Source: Amblyomma americanum
Taxonomy: Eukaryota; Arthropoda; Arachnida; Ixodida; Ixodidae
DNA: 64,000 nucleotides
Assembly: GCF_052857255.1 (NCBI RefSeq)
Contig: NC_135500.1
Location: 107,503,548-107,567,547 of the forward strand
Direction: 5' to 3'
Shown here in pieces: positions 23,948 through 34,577 of this stretch (position 1 is its first letter; each line of letters starts with the position of its first letter). The notes under the pieces were generated by a model. That model was not told the DNA's origin. It saw only the letters and a program-made list of their open reading frames with translations, and did no database searches. The translations under genes were made by a program, and so were the position numbers.

Positions 23948-24652
23948 TTGAAGGGAGCTCTGAAGATAAATTTAAGTTGGCCTTTACCTATAAGGTACCG
24001 TGTTCTAACTACGAAGATACCACTGCGACCGAAAACGGAGCTTGTATAACCTAGAAAAGAGCAAAAAGAGAAATACGGGTGTCGCCATCACCGGCAAATT
24101 TCGCAAGTAAAATGCCTACGTAGACAGGGGTTTTTTCGCGGATCTCAGAGGCTGAGGCCAGCCTGCCTCAAGAGCTCGAATACAACGAGTGAAGAAGCAA
24201 ACGATTATATTGAAGTTTTTATTTTCGTGCCATCACGTGACCTGAACTGACTTTTGACGTCATATCAATCACTCGGCTGTTGAAATCGAAACCGAAGCTG
24301 GTGAGCGGAGAAATTATATTACAAATTATTTAGCGGTCGAAGGTGAACACCACGTGCTCATCCATGTACAGCCCAAGTCAAAAGTACTGAACCTAAGGGA
24401 TTTGCTTTTAAGCGTTTTAGAGCGGCTCCCTAGCATATCTATCAGTCCAAAGCTTGGGAGGATTGAGGACGTGAAGCCATTCCTCTTTCGAGAGGTTACG
24501 GTCATTGGTGATGCATAACGAGGCATACAGCACGCCTCCCAAGCAAACTTCCTGGCCCGTATACCTTTGACGGGGGATGTACACTATTGTCTTAAGCATG
24601 ATTACAAAGAAAAAAAACACGAAAACAAAATTTAGTGTTCATACTCCTTTAA
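23948..24652. mobile_element. Candidate non-autonomous DNA transposon (about 700 bp)
   Basis: The left end (TTGAAGGGAGCTCTGAAGAT..AAATTTAAG, 23948-23976) and the reverse complement of the right end (TTAAAGGAGTATGAACACTA..AATTTTG, 24652-24626) look like eroded terminal inverted repeats. The left end of the related copy at 30579 reads TTAAAGGAATACTAACGACA. No transposase frame is present. Parts recur at 5783-5860, 13869-14060 and 30579-31115. Superfamily not assigned, and target-site duplications are not clear. Confidence 0.5.
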
Positions 24653-26642
24653 CATATGGCATCCAGGGGTGTATAGATAAACGGGCGCAATTAGAACAGA
24701 ATGTCGAGTCTACCGTCACCAGATGACAGTCTCGTTTTGTTGTTGTTGTTTTTTTACAGAGATACCCCTCGGTTACATTCAATCATTCAGAAAGAGAGAG
24801 AAAAAAGAAACTGAACAAACACTGGAGTACACTAGTCCGCGCTTTGTAGGAGCTTCACATGTGTCGCCGCGGCGTGCCGCAAAAAAAAAAAAAAGAGTGC
24901 AAAACAAACAACCCCGCAACTAGCGATGCGGCGCGCTGATCTGTCCACACAACGCTGCGGCGACCGTGGCGTGGTCGGCCATTCTCTGTCGACCCAATGT
25001 CGCCGACAAGAAACAGCCCAGAGCGACTCCGCGGTTGGTTTCCCGAGGCTCGCGAGAGACTGCAGCCGGTAATAAATTGCCGCCTCCCGATCGATGCAGC
25101 GTCTGAAACAGAGCTGTGAGAAACCGATCGCGATCTTGCCAAGGCCCACAGAACCGCGCTGACCACCGCCGCCCGAAAGATAGCGAACATTGTGGGGGTA
25201 AACAGCGTTCGGGTGAGGTCGATAATGGTGGAGCAGTCGCGATACAGACGGAGGCATCGTTGCGGGGAAATACAAGATACTGCGCGGTCCGAGTTTCGCG
25301 CCCGGCTGCCGACGAAAGGCGTGGCTGGGAGAGAACTCATTTATGGCGACTTGCAGGCCAGCCAAGCGGCCCTAAATATTAGATAAACCTAAACAGAGAA
25401 AGCTGCTAGGGAAAGCCGGAATCAATGCAGTAATGCGAAACACGAAATAGAGATGGATGCATTTTTAAACGGCGACTAAGTACTTGCCGCTGTCTGAAAC
25501 CGGCCGGGATTTTAAAAAACAAGAAATGTTCGGAAGCAACTCGAATGGTTTGCTTCATCAGCTCTAACCACACGTGTGCGCTCGAAACTTCTTAACTATA
25601 AACTTCCAGAGACTGTGGCGATGGAAGAACGAACAAAACACACTGACCTCTTTGTCTCTTAGGCTGCTCTTCTAACAATTTTGCTTGCGAAAAGAAAAAC
25701 ATCCATTACAGGAGATATCGCCTGCACCCAATCATTTCAGCACACTTCCTTTCTTTTAGTGACACCATGGTCAGCTCTGGATTGTTATAACCACGTTAAA
25801 ACCTGTATGCTGTTAGGCAGTGGTCGGCACAGGAAAACTGAAAACACTAAAACCATAAAACTTTGAAAATCAACAATCTCTTGAAGACCCAGTATTATGT
25901 GCTTCCTGCTGGTCATCAGCAGATCTCGTAAAATAAATCGCAGTTTCTACAAACCACAAATTGAAGCAGGATTTAAATAAAAAATAGGTTACCCAAGTTA
26001 ACGATAGTTTCACTTTTTCTCTTCTCCATCTGCGTGCCGGGAAAGGCACGCTGACACTCAACACAGCCTGGCAGAAAATTCGGAGCCCATTAATTTTTGT
26101 TTTCTCTCGAAAACTGCGGTTAAATATTTGGGTAATCAAAGGCTCGTTTCTTCCTTATAGCGGGCGTCCCTGATATACGAGTGTTTGCGCTCGGTTCCTT
26201 TGAAGTGTGGCTTCAGTACGGCTGCATTTTGCGACGATAGCATGCTTTTCTTTTTACTCTTGCGGCTGGCATCGATGTATCCACTTCCCTCTAATGGTTT
26301 CTTAATGCACCCTGGCGCACCCTGCTTCGTGATGCGCCCCTCAGTGCCATCACAAAAAGCTTGGCTCCACAATTCAATTCCCACACTCCAAAAGCGGTCG
26401 CCGCCGTGGCCCGACAGGAACGCGTGCAGCGCATGTATACAGTCAGCAAAGTAGTCCCACACCCTCCGTATCTCTATCTCGAATTTAGAAAGAACCTCGA
26501 TCGATAACTTCGACTGCAGAAGAAGATAGGGGAGAAGGAGGAGGATAAGGATGACGTCAGCGACGACAGCATGTGCAGCTTCTTCTTAAGCTAACATACA
26601 GATCAGATATGGATTTCTGATTTCCTTGCCAGTTTGTCGCAC
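24653..26642. other. Unassigned; GC-rich block at 24890-25380
   Basis: The minus-strand frame 24832-25365 (177 codons) and overlapping frames on both strands come from a GC-rich block; I see no domain, signal peptide or splice context that favours one of them. 25381-26642 shows nothing recognisable apart from a GA-rich stretch near 26520. Confidence 0.35.
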
Positions 26643-26745
26643 TCACTGCAGTGGCCCAGTGGTTAGCGGCTCGCCTAATGAACCCGAGGACGCGGTTTCA
26701 ATCCTGGCCGCAGAGGACGGGTTTCGCATGGAGGCGAAACGCAGA
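26643..26745 (+). repeat. tRNA-like SINE head followed by (GGA)n
   Basis: CAGTGGCCCAGTGGTTAGCG is an A-box region, GGACGCGGTTTCAATCC a B-box region, followed by body CGGGTTTCGCATGGAGGCG. The head resembles SINE-B but the element breaks off into a triplet repeat instead of the usual core. Confidence 0.75.
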
Positions 26746-26808
26746 GGAGGAGGAGGAGGAGGAGGAGGAGGAGGAGGAGGAGGAGGAGGAGGAGGAGGAG
26801 GAGGAGGA
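26744..26808 (+). repeat. (GGA)n microsatellite
   Basis: About 21 uninterrupted triplets. They give poly-Gly and poly-Pro frames on the two strands that should not be annotated as protein. Confidence 0.97.
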
Positions 26809-26883
26809 AAACTATTCGAGGCCAGCATGACCGGCTTGAGATAAATCTGGATAAATTTTTCTGCTGCTTGGATCTGCATTAAA

Positions 26884-26938
26884 ATCTGGCCAATCCATCT
26901 CCGTGGGTGCGTGCCATCGCTTCAGAGGCAACAACTAG
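26884..26938 (+). mobile_element. LINE 3' UTR fragment
   Basis: CTGGCCAATCCATCTCCGTG, GGTGCGTGCCAT matches the LINE 3' UTR at about 15370-15404 in the same orientation. It abuts a minus-strand LINE fragment, so two elements meet here. Confidence 0.55.
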
Positions 26939-27180
26939 GGCTCAGTGAAGAAGAGCGCTTGCTCCGTCAAGGCCCGCTGATGATCTGCCGGGCCCGAGTG
27001 AAGCCAAGCACGCCAGGAAGGAGGGGGAGGGAAAGGGAAATAAGGAGAGGTAATCGCAGCGCTACATGAGCAGAGAATGTGTTCTGTGTCTGCCTTGATC
27101 TCTGGACAGTTGGTACAGTGAGCTGTGTGTCACGCCATCTGATGTTGTAGAGCATTAGTGGAGTGAGAAGAGTCGCCCGT
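26939..27180 (-). mobile_element. LINE ORF2 C-terminus, minus strand
   Basis: On the minus strand one frame reads CTNCPEIKADTEHILCSC (C-x2-C-x8-H-x4-C), then a Pro-rich linker and DHQRALTEQALFFTEP before a TAG at about 26938. The zinc-knuckle tail is typical of LINE ORF2. No RT is present. Confidence 0.6.
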
Positions 27181-27189
27181 GTACTGAGG

Positions 27190-27367
27190 GATGTTAGTTC
27201 ACGTTAAAGAACCGTGCAGGTGGTCGAAATTCACCCGGAGCCTTGCACTACGGCGCTTCTTTATATCGAACTTTTTTTTTTACTCGTCCGTTTCCTCTTT
27301 CCTCTCTTGCGGTCCGGGTATCCGCGGAGAAGTGAGGCAGCTACTGCGCCCGTCAAAACCAATGTTC
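27190..27367 (+). repeat. SINE-A, headless and diverged
   Basis: GTTCACGTTAAAGAACCGTG, AGGTGGTCGAAATTCACCCGG, ACTACGGCGC, a CT-rich part and CTACTGCGCCC..AAAACCAAT follow SINE-A order. AAAGAACC is the SINE-B core variant, so this is intermediate between the two families. Confidence 0.75.
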
Positions 27368-27651
27368 AATTACGTCTCTCCAAACTTAGCGTTTGTTTGA
27401 CAACTCCAGCGGACACCTTGCAACATTTCGGAAAGCCGGTTTGCATTGTGGAGATTTCCGATTCGTATACATTATTTTTAGAAAATACAAGGTAAAGTGC
27501 GTGATAGGAACGCTGACCTGCTTATGCAATTGGATTGGAGTGCAACACATTTATTTCGTCGTTTAGAGCAGGTTGCAGGAGAGACATATTAGAGTGGCCG
27601 CCAGCCATGGGCCATGGGCCATGGGCTGGCGGCGACCTCAAAAATAACAGG
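27368..27651. other. Unassigned; short palindrome at 27597-27633
   Basis: GCCGCCAGCC and GGCTGGCGGC flank three tandem CATGGGC-like units, giving a near-palindrome of 37 bp. Otherwise nothing recognised. Confidence 0.5.
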
Positions 27652-27842
27652 TCATTGAAGGAAATGAATGGCGCAGTAAGTGTCTCACACCTCGGCGGAC
27701 ACCTGAACCGCGCCGTAAGAGAGGGGATAAAGGAGGGAGTGAGAGAAGAAAGGAAGAAAGAAGTGCCGTATTGGAGGGCTCCGGAATAATTTCGACCATC
27801 TGGTGATCTTTAACGTGCACTGCGTTTCGTCGCCATAAGGAA
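27652..27842 (-). repeat. SINE-A, partial
   Basis: Minus-strand SINE-A from near its 3' end (GGAAATGAATGGCGCAGTAAG) through the core. It jumps from GTGCACTG to the TTTCGTCGCCATAAGG body with an internal deletion, and has no head. Confidence 0.85.
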
Positions 27843-28700
27843 GAAAAAACAGCGCAGAAACACAGGACGAAGAAAGAACACTACGGCAAAACACGCTATC
27901 AACCCGTTGTTTTTTTATTCCGCCAGAAGCGAAATATATAGCTGCAAAACATAGCTCCATAGAAACGCGGCCGGGAGCTTACATGGAAGATTAGAAAAGC
28001 CCGGGAGAAACGTGTTGCGCTGTGCAGCCAATTGTATGGGGTTGCAGGCACGCGTCAGCACTCTTCCACGGACCACGTAGGTTGCAGGCGGCAGGCTCCT
28101 TTTCCATATTTGAAGTGTCATTTCATGTTCTCGGCTTGGGAGGTGCACAAGAGGGCGGACGTGTACACACAGAGTAGTTGGTTGGCAACGGAAGTCTCAT
28201 CACGGATGAAAGGGACTCGCCGTTCGTTATTTGTAGATAAACTGACTGATTGTAGATAAACAACTTATCAATCCCCTCGAGACTGGCCGCGGCCGCTCTG
28301 TCTACAAAGACGATGCCCTACTTGCTCGCCGGTGTTCACGAATTTGAAAGAAGTCGGAATACTTTTTCCCGGCCAATATGCTTCTTCCTTAAAGCCGCAA
28401 GCTCTGTCTCTTTCTCCGTTGGCTGTGCCGGAAGGCCAGCTCGTCTTGGCGAACTGGGTGCAACACGTGCTGAACGCTTGATTTATACGCTTCAATGAAA
28501 TCATTATCCGCCTCTTTGTTAAAAAAAGTACTGAAGACGCGTTCAAGCAATATGAGCAGATTCGTATCCGAGAGGCGTAAGGTTGCCCTGATCATCACGT
28601 GACGATGATAACATTTCATATGAACGACGCCACCTTTACACAACTTGCCCTGAACAGCAGCTGCCGCTGTAGAACAAGCGAAACAGCGAAGCTGACGTAG
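27843..28700. other. Unassigned sequence
   Basis: CAGCGCAGAAACACAGGACG, AAGAAAGAACACTACGG at 27850-27890 resembles arms of the hairpin family. AAATATATAGCTGCAAAACATAG (27929) has a near match at 48541. No gene recognised. Confidence 0.3.
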
Positions 28701-28721
28701 CCCCCCCCCCCCCCCCCCCCC
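28701..28721 (+). repeat. Poly-C tract (21 bases)
   Basis: Homopolymer run, one of six long G/C homopolymers in the window. Confidence 0.97.
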
Positions 28722-28805
28722 TCTTAGGAGGAGTCGGTCATTTTAGCGCGCGTACACGAGTGCAAACTGAGGTCGTGAGTCGGGATCAAGATTAAGAAAA
28801 CAAAA

Positions 28806-29046
28806 AGGTTTGGTTTGGTTTGCTTTATGGGGGTCTAACGTCCCAAAGCGACTCAGGCTATGAGAGACGCCGTAGTGTAGGGCTCCGGAAATTTCGACCA
28901 CCTGGGGTTCTTTAACGTGCACTGACATCGCACAGTAAACGGGCCTCTAGAATTTCGCCTCCATCGAAATTCGACCGCCGCGGTCAGGATCGAACCCGCG
29001 TCTTTCGGGCCAGCAGCCGAGTGCCTTAACCACTCAGCCACCGCAC
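28806..29046 (-). repeat. SINE-B, full-length
   Basis: Reference copy for SINE-B. Minus strand: A box TGGCTGAGTGG, head with AAAGACGCGGG, B box GGTTCGATCC, body CGAAATTCTAGAGGCCC. The core CAGTGCACGTTAAAGAACCCC..GTGGTCGAAATTTCC is shared with SINE-A, but the 3' end (CATAGCCTGAGTCGCTTTGG, GACGTTAGACCCCCATAA, AAACCAAACCAAACC) is unrelated to SINE-A. A 16-base C run touches the head end (29046-29061). Confidence 0.93.
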
Positions 29047-29061
29047 CCCCCCCCCCCCCCC

Positions 29062-30578
29062 AAAAAAAAAAGCGAACAGAAGTGTTGAACTATGCGTGCT
29101 TTTGTCCTAAACAATTAGTAAACGGCCAGTCATGGCATGGATGAATTATCAACACAGATACAATGAATAATAATAAAAAATATACTAGCACAAGTCACCG
29201 ATCATCGGAGCGGCTAAATATCAGCGCTCGGCGCTGCGGTTGCAGGTCACGTAGGTAGCGAGAATGCAAGTCTGTTCCCGTTTTTCAGCTTAAGGAGAGT
29301 GAGTTCAGCAGGCACTCATCGCCTGCGAAGAAACCTCTATTTTTTTTTCGCTCAAAGGCTTCCTTTCGATAAAACAGGTAAAAAAAAAACAAGATTTCGC
29401 TGCTTACGACAGCGCTACAAAGAAAGGCCATGTGCAGAGTAACTCACGGCGTGTCAAAGCCTGGGTCAGCACACCGGCAATCCAACGCTTGGGAAGCGGC
29501 GCGCTTGAGAAGAACTGCTTCCTGCCGGCCACCCCTTGCACAAGACGCGGGAACAGACTGGAACTGTCGCTATCAGCGTGCGAGAACAGACTGGAACTGT
29601 CGCTATCAGCGTGTTCGGGAACTGCAGCGCCGCGCGGTGCGATTTCCCGCTTCGGGTATCTGCACCTCGTGCTAATCATTTTTGTTCGCACACTGTATAT
29701 ACAAAGGTCCACTCAGCTCAGTGTAAACGCCGCGTGGAGTGTCATAGTGGCGCAGAAACCATATTCCATAATCGACATGCCGCCATGCATATCCGACATG
29801 CAATCTCTTACGGATTCAGGGTGCGAGACCAAGTGTTCTACAAGCTCTGCGAGACGTATGATCAATGGGCGCTCTAATCACGTTGACCCTATGGCCGCAT
29901 GTTGTCCGGTTATGTAACCCAGGAGTGAAGAATACCGAGAGCACCTTAGCATTTGAGGCTTGCTAATAAACAGCCTGGAATGCAAGGCGGGCTTCTATAT
30001 ACGTGATAACTAGCAGCACGCTAGTCGTCCAACATGCAGTGCTGAGAAAGCGAGCTAATGTGATGGCAATTTTTTCCTCGGTAAAGTTAATAAACCATAG
30101 ACTAATCCCCTTTCGTGATGACAGATAGCGCAATAAAAACAATGACAAAATGAAGAAGCAAGACACCACACGAGCGCTTGTTTCGCCCAACTTTCCACCT
30201 TGCTAATACCCTTTATTTCCATATCGTGAAGGCTCAGGCGATTCGTTTCTAGCTGCATGTCTGTTTTTCAAGAAACGTGAGAAATAATGCAAAGCTCCAT
30301 TATCATAAATTAATGGCCCAAGGAGCTAACCAGTATCCGCAACCACCTTCAATCGCACTTTCATATGTGTTCAGAGGAGACAGATGTTACATTAACCGAA
30401 TGCGATGAGGGCGCTGGGAAGAGGACAGCAAATAGGCACGCTAGTGTCAGTGATATGTGACCGTCACATCAACCTTACATGGCTGCAGTGGCAATCAGAG
30501 CCGAGAATAGGACATCAGAAATGACTGAGTGTTCTTGTCCGTGGTGCTCAAGTGTGCCTTCGCGATTTAAGACATACT
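29062..30578. other. Unassigned; 33 bp tandem duplication
   Basis: GAACAGACTGGAACTGTCGC..TATCAGCGTG is present at 29551-29580 and 29584-29613. Frames over 29404-29917 exist on both strands without a domain. The rest shows nothing. Confidence 0.4.
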
Positions 30579-30734
30579 TAAAGGAATACTAACGACAAAT
30601 TGAAGTTGGCCTGCATCGACAGATTACCGCGTTCTAATGTTGAACGGGGTACGTTACGTTAACTGAATGCTGAGCTTTTGTAAACTAGAAAAGGCAACAA
30701 AAAAAACAAGATATAAAGGTTGTATGTTTTTTCA

Positions 30735-30861
30735 GTGGCAAGCTGTGAGCGCAGTGTTCGTCCGTGTGTTTTGTGTCTCTGCTCTCTGTGAACGTGTTTC
30801 TTCGTTGCAGTTACGATACAAGAATGCGACCAACTAGCCCAAAAGCTCATTTTACTGAAAT
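30735..30861 (+). mobile_element. Hairpin-family element, tail only
   Basis: Contains AGCGCAGTGTTCGTCCGTGT, TTTGTGTCTC and then GTTACGATACAAGAATGCGA followed by CCAACTAGCCCAAAAG. That ending matches the ends of the elements at 49897-50065, 54224-54579 and 56555-56695. The inverted arm pair is not obvious here, so the copy is probably 5'-truncated. Confidence 0.5.
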
Positions 30862-30959
30862 ATGCGGTGTCGCCGCCACCGCCCGTTTCCACAAGCAGAC
30901 TGCGGTGACGTCTAAGTGATACAACGCTCAGTGAAAAAAAAAGAAGACAAACGTCATAA

Positions 30960-31074
30960 AACTTACCAGCATTCTTTTTAAATTTTTTCAGTTTTTTTGT
31001 ATTTGTACTGTACTGTATCGACTCTCCTGCAAGGGCCCAGAAGGGCATACAGTATTCTGTAAATAAATAAATAA
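30960..31074 (+). mobile_element. LINE 3' UTR with (AAAT)n tail
   Basis: GTACTGTACTGTATCGACTC, CTGCAAGGGCCCAGAAGGGC, ATACAGTATTCTGTAAATAAATAAATAAG has the form of a LINE 3' end with a short tetranucleotide tail. No coding part is attached. Confidence 0.45.
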
Positions 31075-31284
31075 GACGGTTATTCGAACGGATCTCTGAT
31101 GCTAGGCTACACCATCATTCAGTTTTAAACTGTGATCACGGAGGAAAAAAAAAATAAAACTGGAGGGGACCCTTAAGCTCCGCCTTAAGGGTAGGGCTTG
31201 ATAGCGTTAATGGGGTAATGCCCAAATATGCGGAATTGGCAATTCTCCACTTTACATCCATAGATCCTTGGAAGTCCTCATGCC

Positions 31285-31437
31285 AATCCTGGCGCAGTGG
31301 TGCAGCGGTTAAGAGATGCGCCACTGCCCTGCGATGGCAGCTGCTGCCACCGGTGGGGCTTGTGGGACCCAGGTTTCGCTTCCCGAGCAACCTCTCGCGG
31401 CCTATCATTATTTTAACTGACACCTGCCACGGTAGTA
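31285..31437 (+). repeat. SINE-C (different tRNA-like head)
   Basis: GGCGCAGTGGTGCAGCGGTT supplies an A-box-like start and ACCCAGGTTTCGCTTCCCGA a B-box-like GGTTTCGCTTCC. The body includes CACTGCCCTGCGATGGCAGC and CCACCGGTGGGGCTTGTGG. No SINE-A or SINE-B core is present, so this is an independent family; only one copy is in the window. Confidence 0.7.
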
Positions 31438-31440
31438 AAA

Positions 31441-31490
31441 TTGAAAATTGGTTTTGGGGAAAGGAAATGGCGCAGTATATGTTTTTCCTT
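31441..31490 (-). repeat. SINE-A 3' terminal fragment
   Basis: GAAAATTGGTTTTGGGGAAA, GGAAATGGCGCAGTATATG is the last 45 bases of a minus-strand SINE-A. The element was almost entirely truncated on insertion. Confidence 0.8.
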
Positions 31491-32682
31491 TCAGGGTGGT
31501 CAGTTTTCTCACAATCCTGCGGACTGGTTGTCATGCCGCCACAAGGTAACGTGGCCAAGGTAGACCACCTAGTTTGCCGGAACCGACGCCGTGCCGGACA
31601 TTTTTTTTCCGACATTGGGGTACTAACGCTCTCGCGTTAAAAGGAGTGACTTTATAATGAGCCTATAGGTGACAAAGTACTTTACATGCCGTGTATATCA
31701 AAATGTGTTTACAGCAATAGCGTCAAAATAAAAAAGAAGAAAACGTTCGGGGGGGGGGGGGGGGGGGGGCGTTTAGAGTCTCGTTACAAGTGCAGTTCAT
31801 TTTGTTGACGCCTGAAATTAAACGAACAGTCGGAGAGATACGGCGCATGGAGAGTCCTCCCTCTTTCCAGACCGGAGACCAAGGCTTGAAGTGACCGCGG
31901 CAAATGCTTCAGCGATTAATTATGATTAGTGATTTATGCGCTTTCGGTTAATTATGACCAACTAGGTTCAGCACAGCAATTGTCGCAGAAGTGCGCATGT
32001 GGCGTGATGACCTGTTCCAGGATGCCAGCGTTTATTTTTTGTAAAGAAATATTAGACGTGAGTTTCTTTACTTTTGTTTGTATTACTCCCCAGACGAAAT
32101 CGTGGTGAAATGATTATAATTAATTATCATCGGTGTGTTTATAACATCCTTTCCGGAACCATTTACAAGGTGCTCTGGTTCGGGTGGTTCGGTTATGTAG
32201 CAGAAATATGAAAGGAACTGGTGTGTATCTTGCTACAAGCAAACCGCCGCACTGCTGCAGGCGGTCGCCTAATACCCATGTATATGTTTTACTACATGGC
32301 ATTCAGAATAATACATGCTTATATGAACTTCCAAGACATTTAAAACGCGCGAGAAATTTACTATAGTTGGGTACAACATAAGTCTACAGCGAAGCTCCGC
32401 CCACATTCAGGAAAGCAGCAGAAAATTTCTCTTAGAAAAAAAGAAAAGAAGTTCATTTTAAAGTTTTATTCTCACCTAAACAGGGGCTAGTCAAAAGACG
32501 AAATTATAAGCTCAAATATTTTAATGCCTCTAGCTTGTTCTGGTATAGTCAGACATTAACAACCTGATTTTTTTTACTGTTTTCATTCGTCAGCAGAGTG
32601 ATGGTTTTTTTTATGGCACAAAGGCAGTTTTCTGGAAAAGAGCGATATTGCAAAAAAGTGTTTTCTTTTACACAAGGTTGAT
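31491..32682. other. Unassigned; poly-G tract 31749-31769
   Basis: 31500-31640 may be the rest of a repeat unit ending ACTAACGCTCTCGCGTTAAA. A 21-base G run sits at 31749-31769. Beyond that the sequence is AT-rich with no recognised feature. Confidence 0.35.
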
Positions 32683-32816
32683 TCAGAGACCCATTTCTCA
32701 AGCATTTCACCCAAGGTAAGCCGGGAACCGGGCCACGGGGAGAACTTGCACCAATTGTATCACCGGTGGGTACCCGGCGGCACCGGGAATCGAACCCGCA
32801 CCTTTCCATCCGCTTG
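32683..32816 (-). repeat. SINE-D
   Basis: The minus strand reads GCGGGTTCGATTCCCGGTGC (B box), GGGTACCCACCGGTGATACA and GGCTTACCTTGGGTGAAATG. The same order is found at 40680-40858 with about 25 percent divergence. The A-box part is weak in this copy. Confidence 0.65.
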
Positions 32817-33231
32817 CAACAATTTGAATAAAAATAACATGAATACACATGAACATTTGCTAGAAATAATGAAATAGCGTTCTGAAACGACTGGATACAT
32901 GAGAGAAACAGTAACTACCCGATTCCAAAATAAAAATGTTTCCGTATTAATGTCTGTTTCATCTGCTTTTTGAATTTGTGTTTAAAGCAGCTTTTTACTT
33001 TATTATTATGTATTTCCATTGCTTAGAAAAGAAACGCTTGTATCATTGTCCAGACAGCCAACATTTACCTGAACCTAAATATACCCGAGAACAACGCCAC
33101 GCGCAACTAGAGCACAGGCGGCAGGGAACGCAGGCTGAAGCTTTCAGGCGCGACAACAGCGCCGCATCGCTGCCCTGGCGGCGAGAGGCGGAATTGTACG
33201 GAGCGTGCAAAGACTTGTTTAGCAGGGTCAA
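32817..33231. other. Unassigned sequence
   Basis: AT-rich to about 33080, then an unremarkable GC-balanced stretch. Nothing recognised. Confidence 0.4.
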
Positions 33232-33470
33232 ATGCGCTTCGCGCGTAATATTATTCTACTCTTGGCAATAGCATCAGCTTCTCCGCCTTCGTATAAGTTC
33301 GAAGCCATTACTGTTGTGTTGTGGAGTGCCGCTACAGTTTGCACAATCCTTGAAGAACCAGGAACCGTCCATGAAATTTTCCCGCTTCCCAGGCAAGTGG
33401 TACGAAAAGCAGAGGCCAAAAGCGCAGATCGCAGAAGTCCGCACAGTAGTATCGCCTCAATCCGCATCAC
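33232..33470 (+). pseudogene. Possible lipocalin-like first exon (frame-shifted)
   Basis: An ATG at 33232 opens MRFARNIILLLAIASASPPS, a good secretory signal with cleavage likely after Ala-16 or Ser-17. In the next frame (codons from 33314) is CCGVPLQFAQ, then MKFSRFPGKWYEKQRPKAQ. The FPGKWYE..R segment fits the conserved GxW motif at the first strand of lipocalins (apolipoprotein D-like and tick lipocalins have RFxGKWYEixR). A signal followed by Cys and the GxW motif within about 50 residues is the usual lipocalin spacing. The +1 frame change and the lack of later motifs make this a pseudogene, a misread exon or coincidence. No restored frame is proposed. Confidence 0.3.
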
Positions 33471-34577
33471 GTAGCGGTATCAGAAACCTTAGGCAGACCT
33501 CTGCTACTAATACTGCCACTGGCTGCGTCGGACACGCTCACTGGACGCTATAGATATGCAGCAATGATTTTCGCCCGTGCGAGTCATTAAAAGGTGGGTA
33601 ATTTGAATGAATATGATAGTACCGCAGAGATTATCAGCATGGAGAGTTGAGATAGTTTGTTTTGACTCATTTCGATCTAGCAGCACAATAATATAAGACA
33701 CACAGAAGAGCGATTCGTTTTCAGAGCTTCTCCACGTTTGTATTTCGTGGTTTTCGTAGTGCTTTCCGATTCGAAATGGCACTTAACAACACTTCACGGC
33801 AGTTTTCGTTTATGTTGTAGTCATCGCGAGATAACGATAGCGCAGCTAACGATTGCTTGCTTTAACTGGCAAGTTCGGGGCGATAACCGCAGCGACGTCA
33901 GTTGATCTACAGGACCTACAGAGGACAAAACGCTTGTCTAGAACATGTCCTGGGCGTGTTTAGGGTTCAACACGCGATATCTAGCGATAACATTAGGTTA
34001 AGAATGGTCTGGATGCAAGCATGTGCAGTTAAACTCACAGCACTTTATCGTCGTTTTTTGACTTCCTGGTCGCAGCGGCCTTGGGAGCTGCGGAACACAC
34101 AGATGGGTCGTTCTGGACATTAGTTTCGCCCTCTGTACGTACGGGGCGGCAACTTTTCAAAGACAAGTTAGTAATAACGTTATGTAAACCAGCATTATGT
34201 TGTCATTAATTTTCAGCGAAGTCTTTGTCGAGGCTTCCTTTTGTAGTGAATTACCATAGCGCTCTGGTTCTAAGCTACATTATGCACGTCTATTACTTTA
34301 TTATGCTTTCATGCTTGCATTATGGACGGAAACACCTGGGCGGCTCTTTGATAAATCGCATTTCAAGTCGATGCTGGATGGCCTCCCTCGGCTATAAGCA
34401 CGGAGCTTTAGGGCTCAATACATGTTAGCTGTCATTTGCGCTGACATTTTCTTTTTGCTCCTATTAACTTGCTAAGCACACAGCTGAGCTCTTGAACCCG
34501 CACTGCATACGACACATTGAAGCAAAGGCGTCAAAATTGCGAAAAGAAACGGTCGTTATCGTTCGAGCACCGTCTTA
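33471..34577. other. Unassigned sequence
   Basis: No recognised gene, RNA or repeat. Confidence 0.4.

Larger units (their letters stand above)
30579..31115 (+). repeat. Dispersed repeat copy interrupted by two insertions
   Basis: Starts TTAAAGGAATACTAACGACA, AATTGAAGTTGGCCTG (the terminal sequence of the 23948-24652 element). It continues with TTCTAATGTTGAACG, resumes at TGCGGTGTCGCCGCCACCGC (30862-30881) and again at CGGATCTCTGATGCTAGGC (31089). The first gap (about 30735-30861) holds a hairpin-family tail; the second (about 30960-31074) holds a LINE 3' end. Confidence 0.6.

Noticed and set aside
24832..25365. 177-codon minus-strand frame as a gene
   Set aside because: Competing frames are open on both strands over the same GC-rich DNA, and there is no domain, signal or splice evidence.
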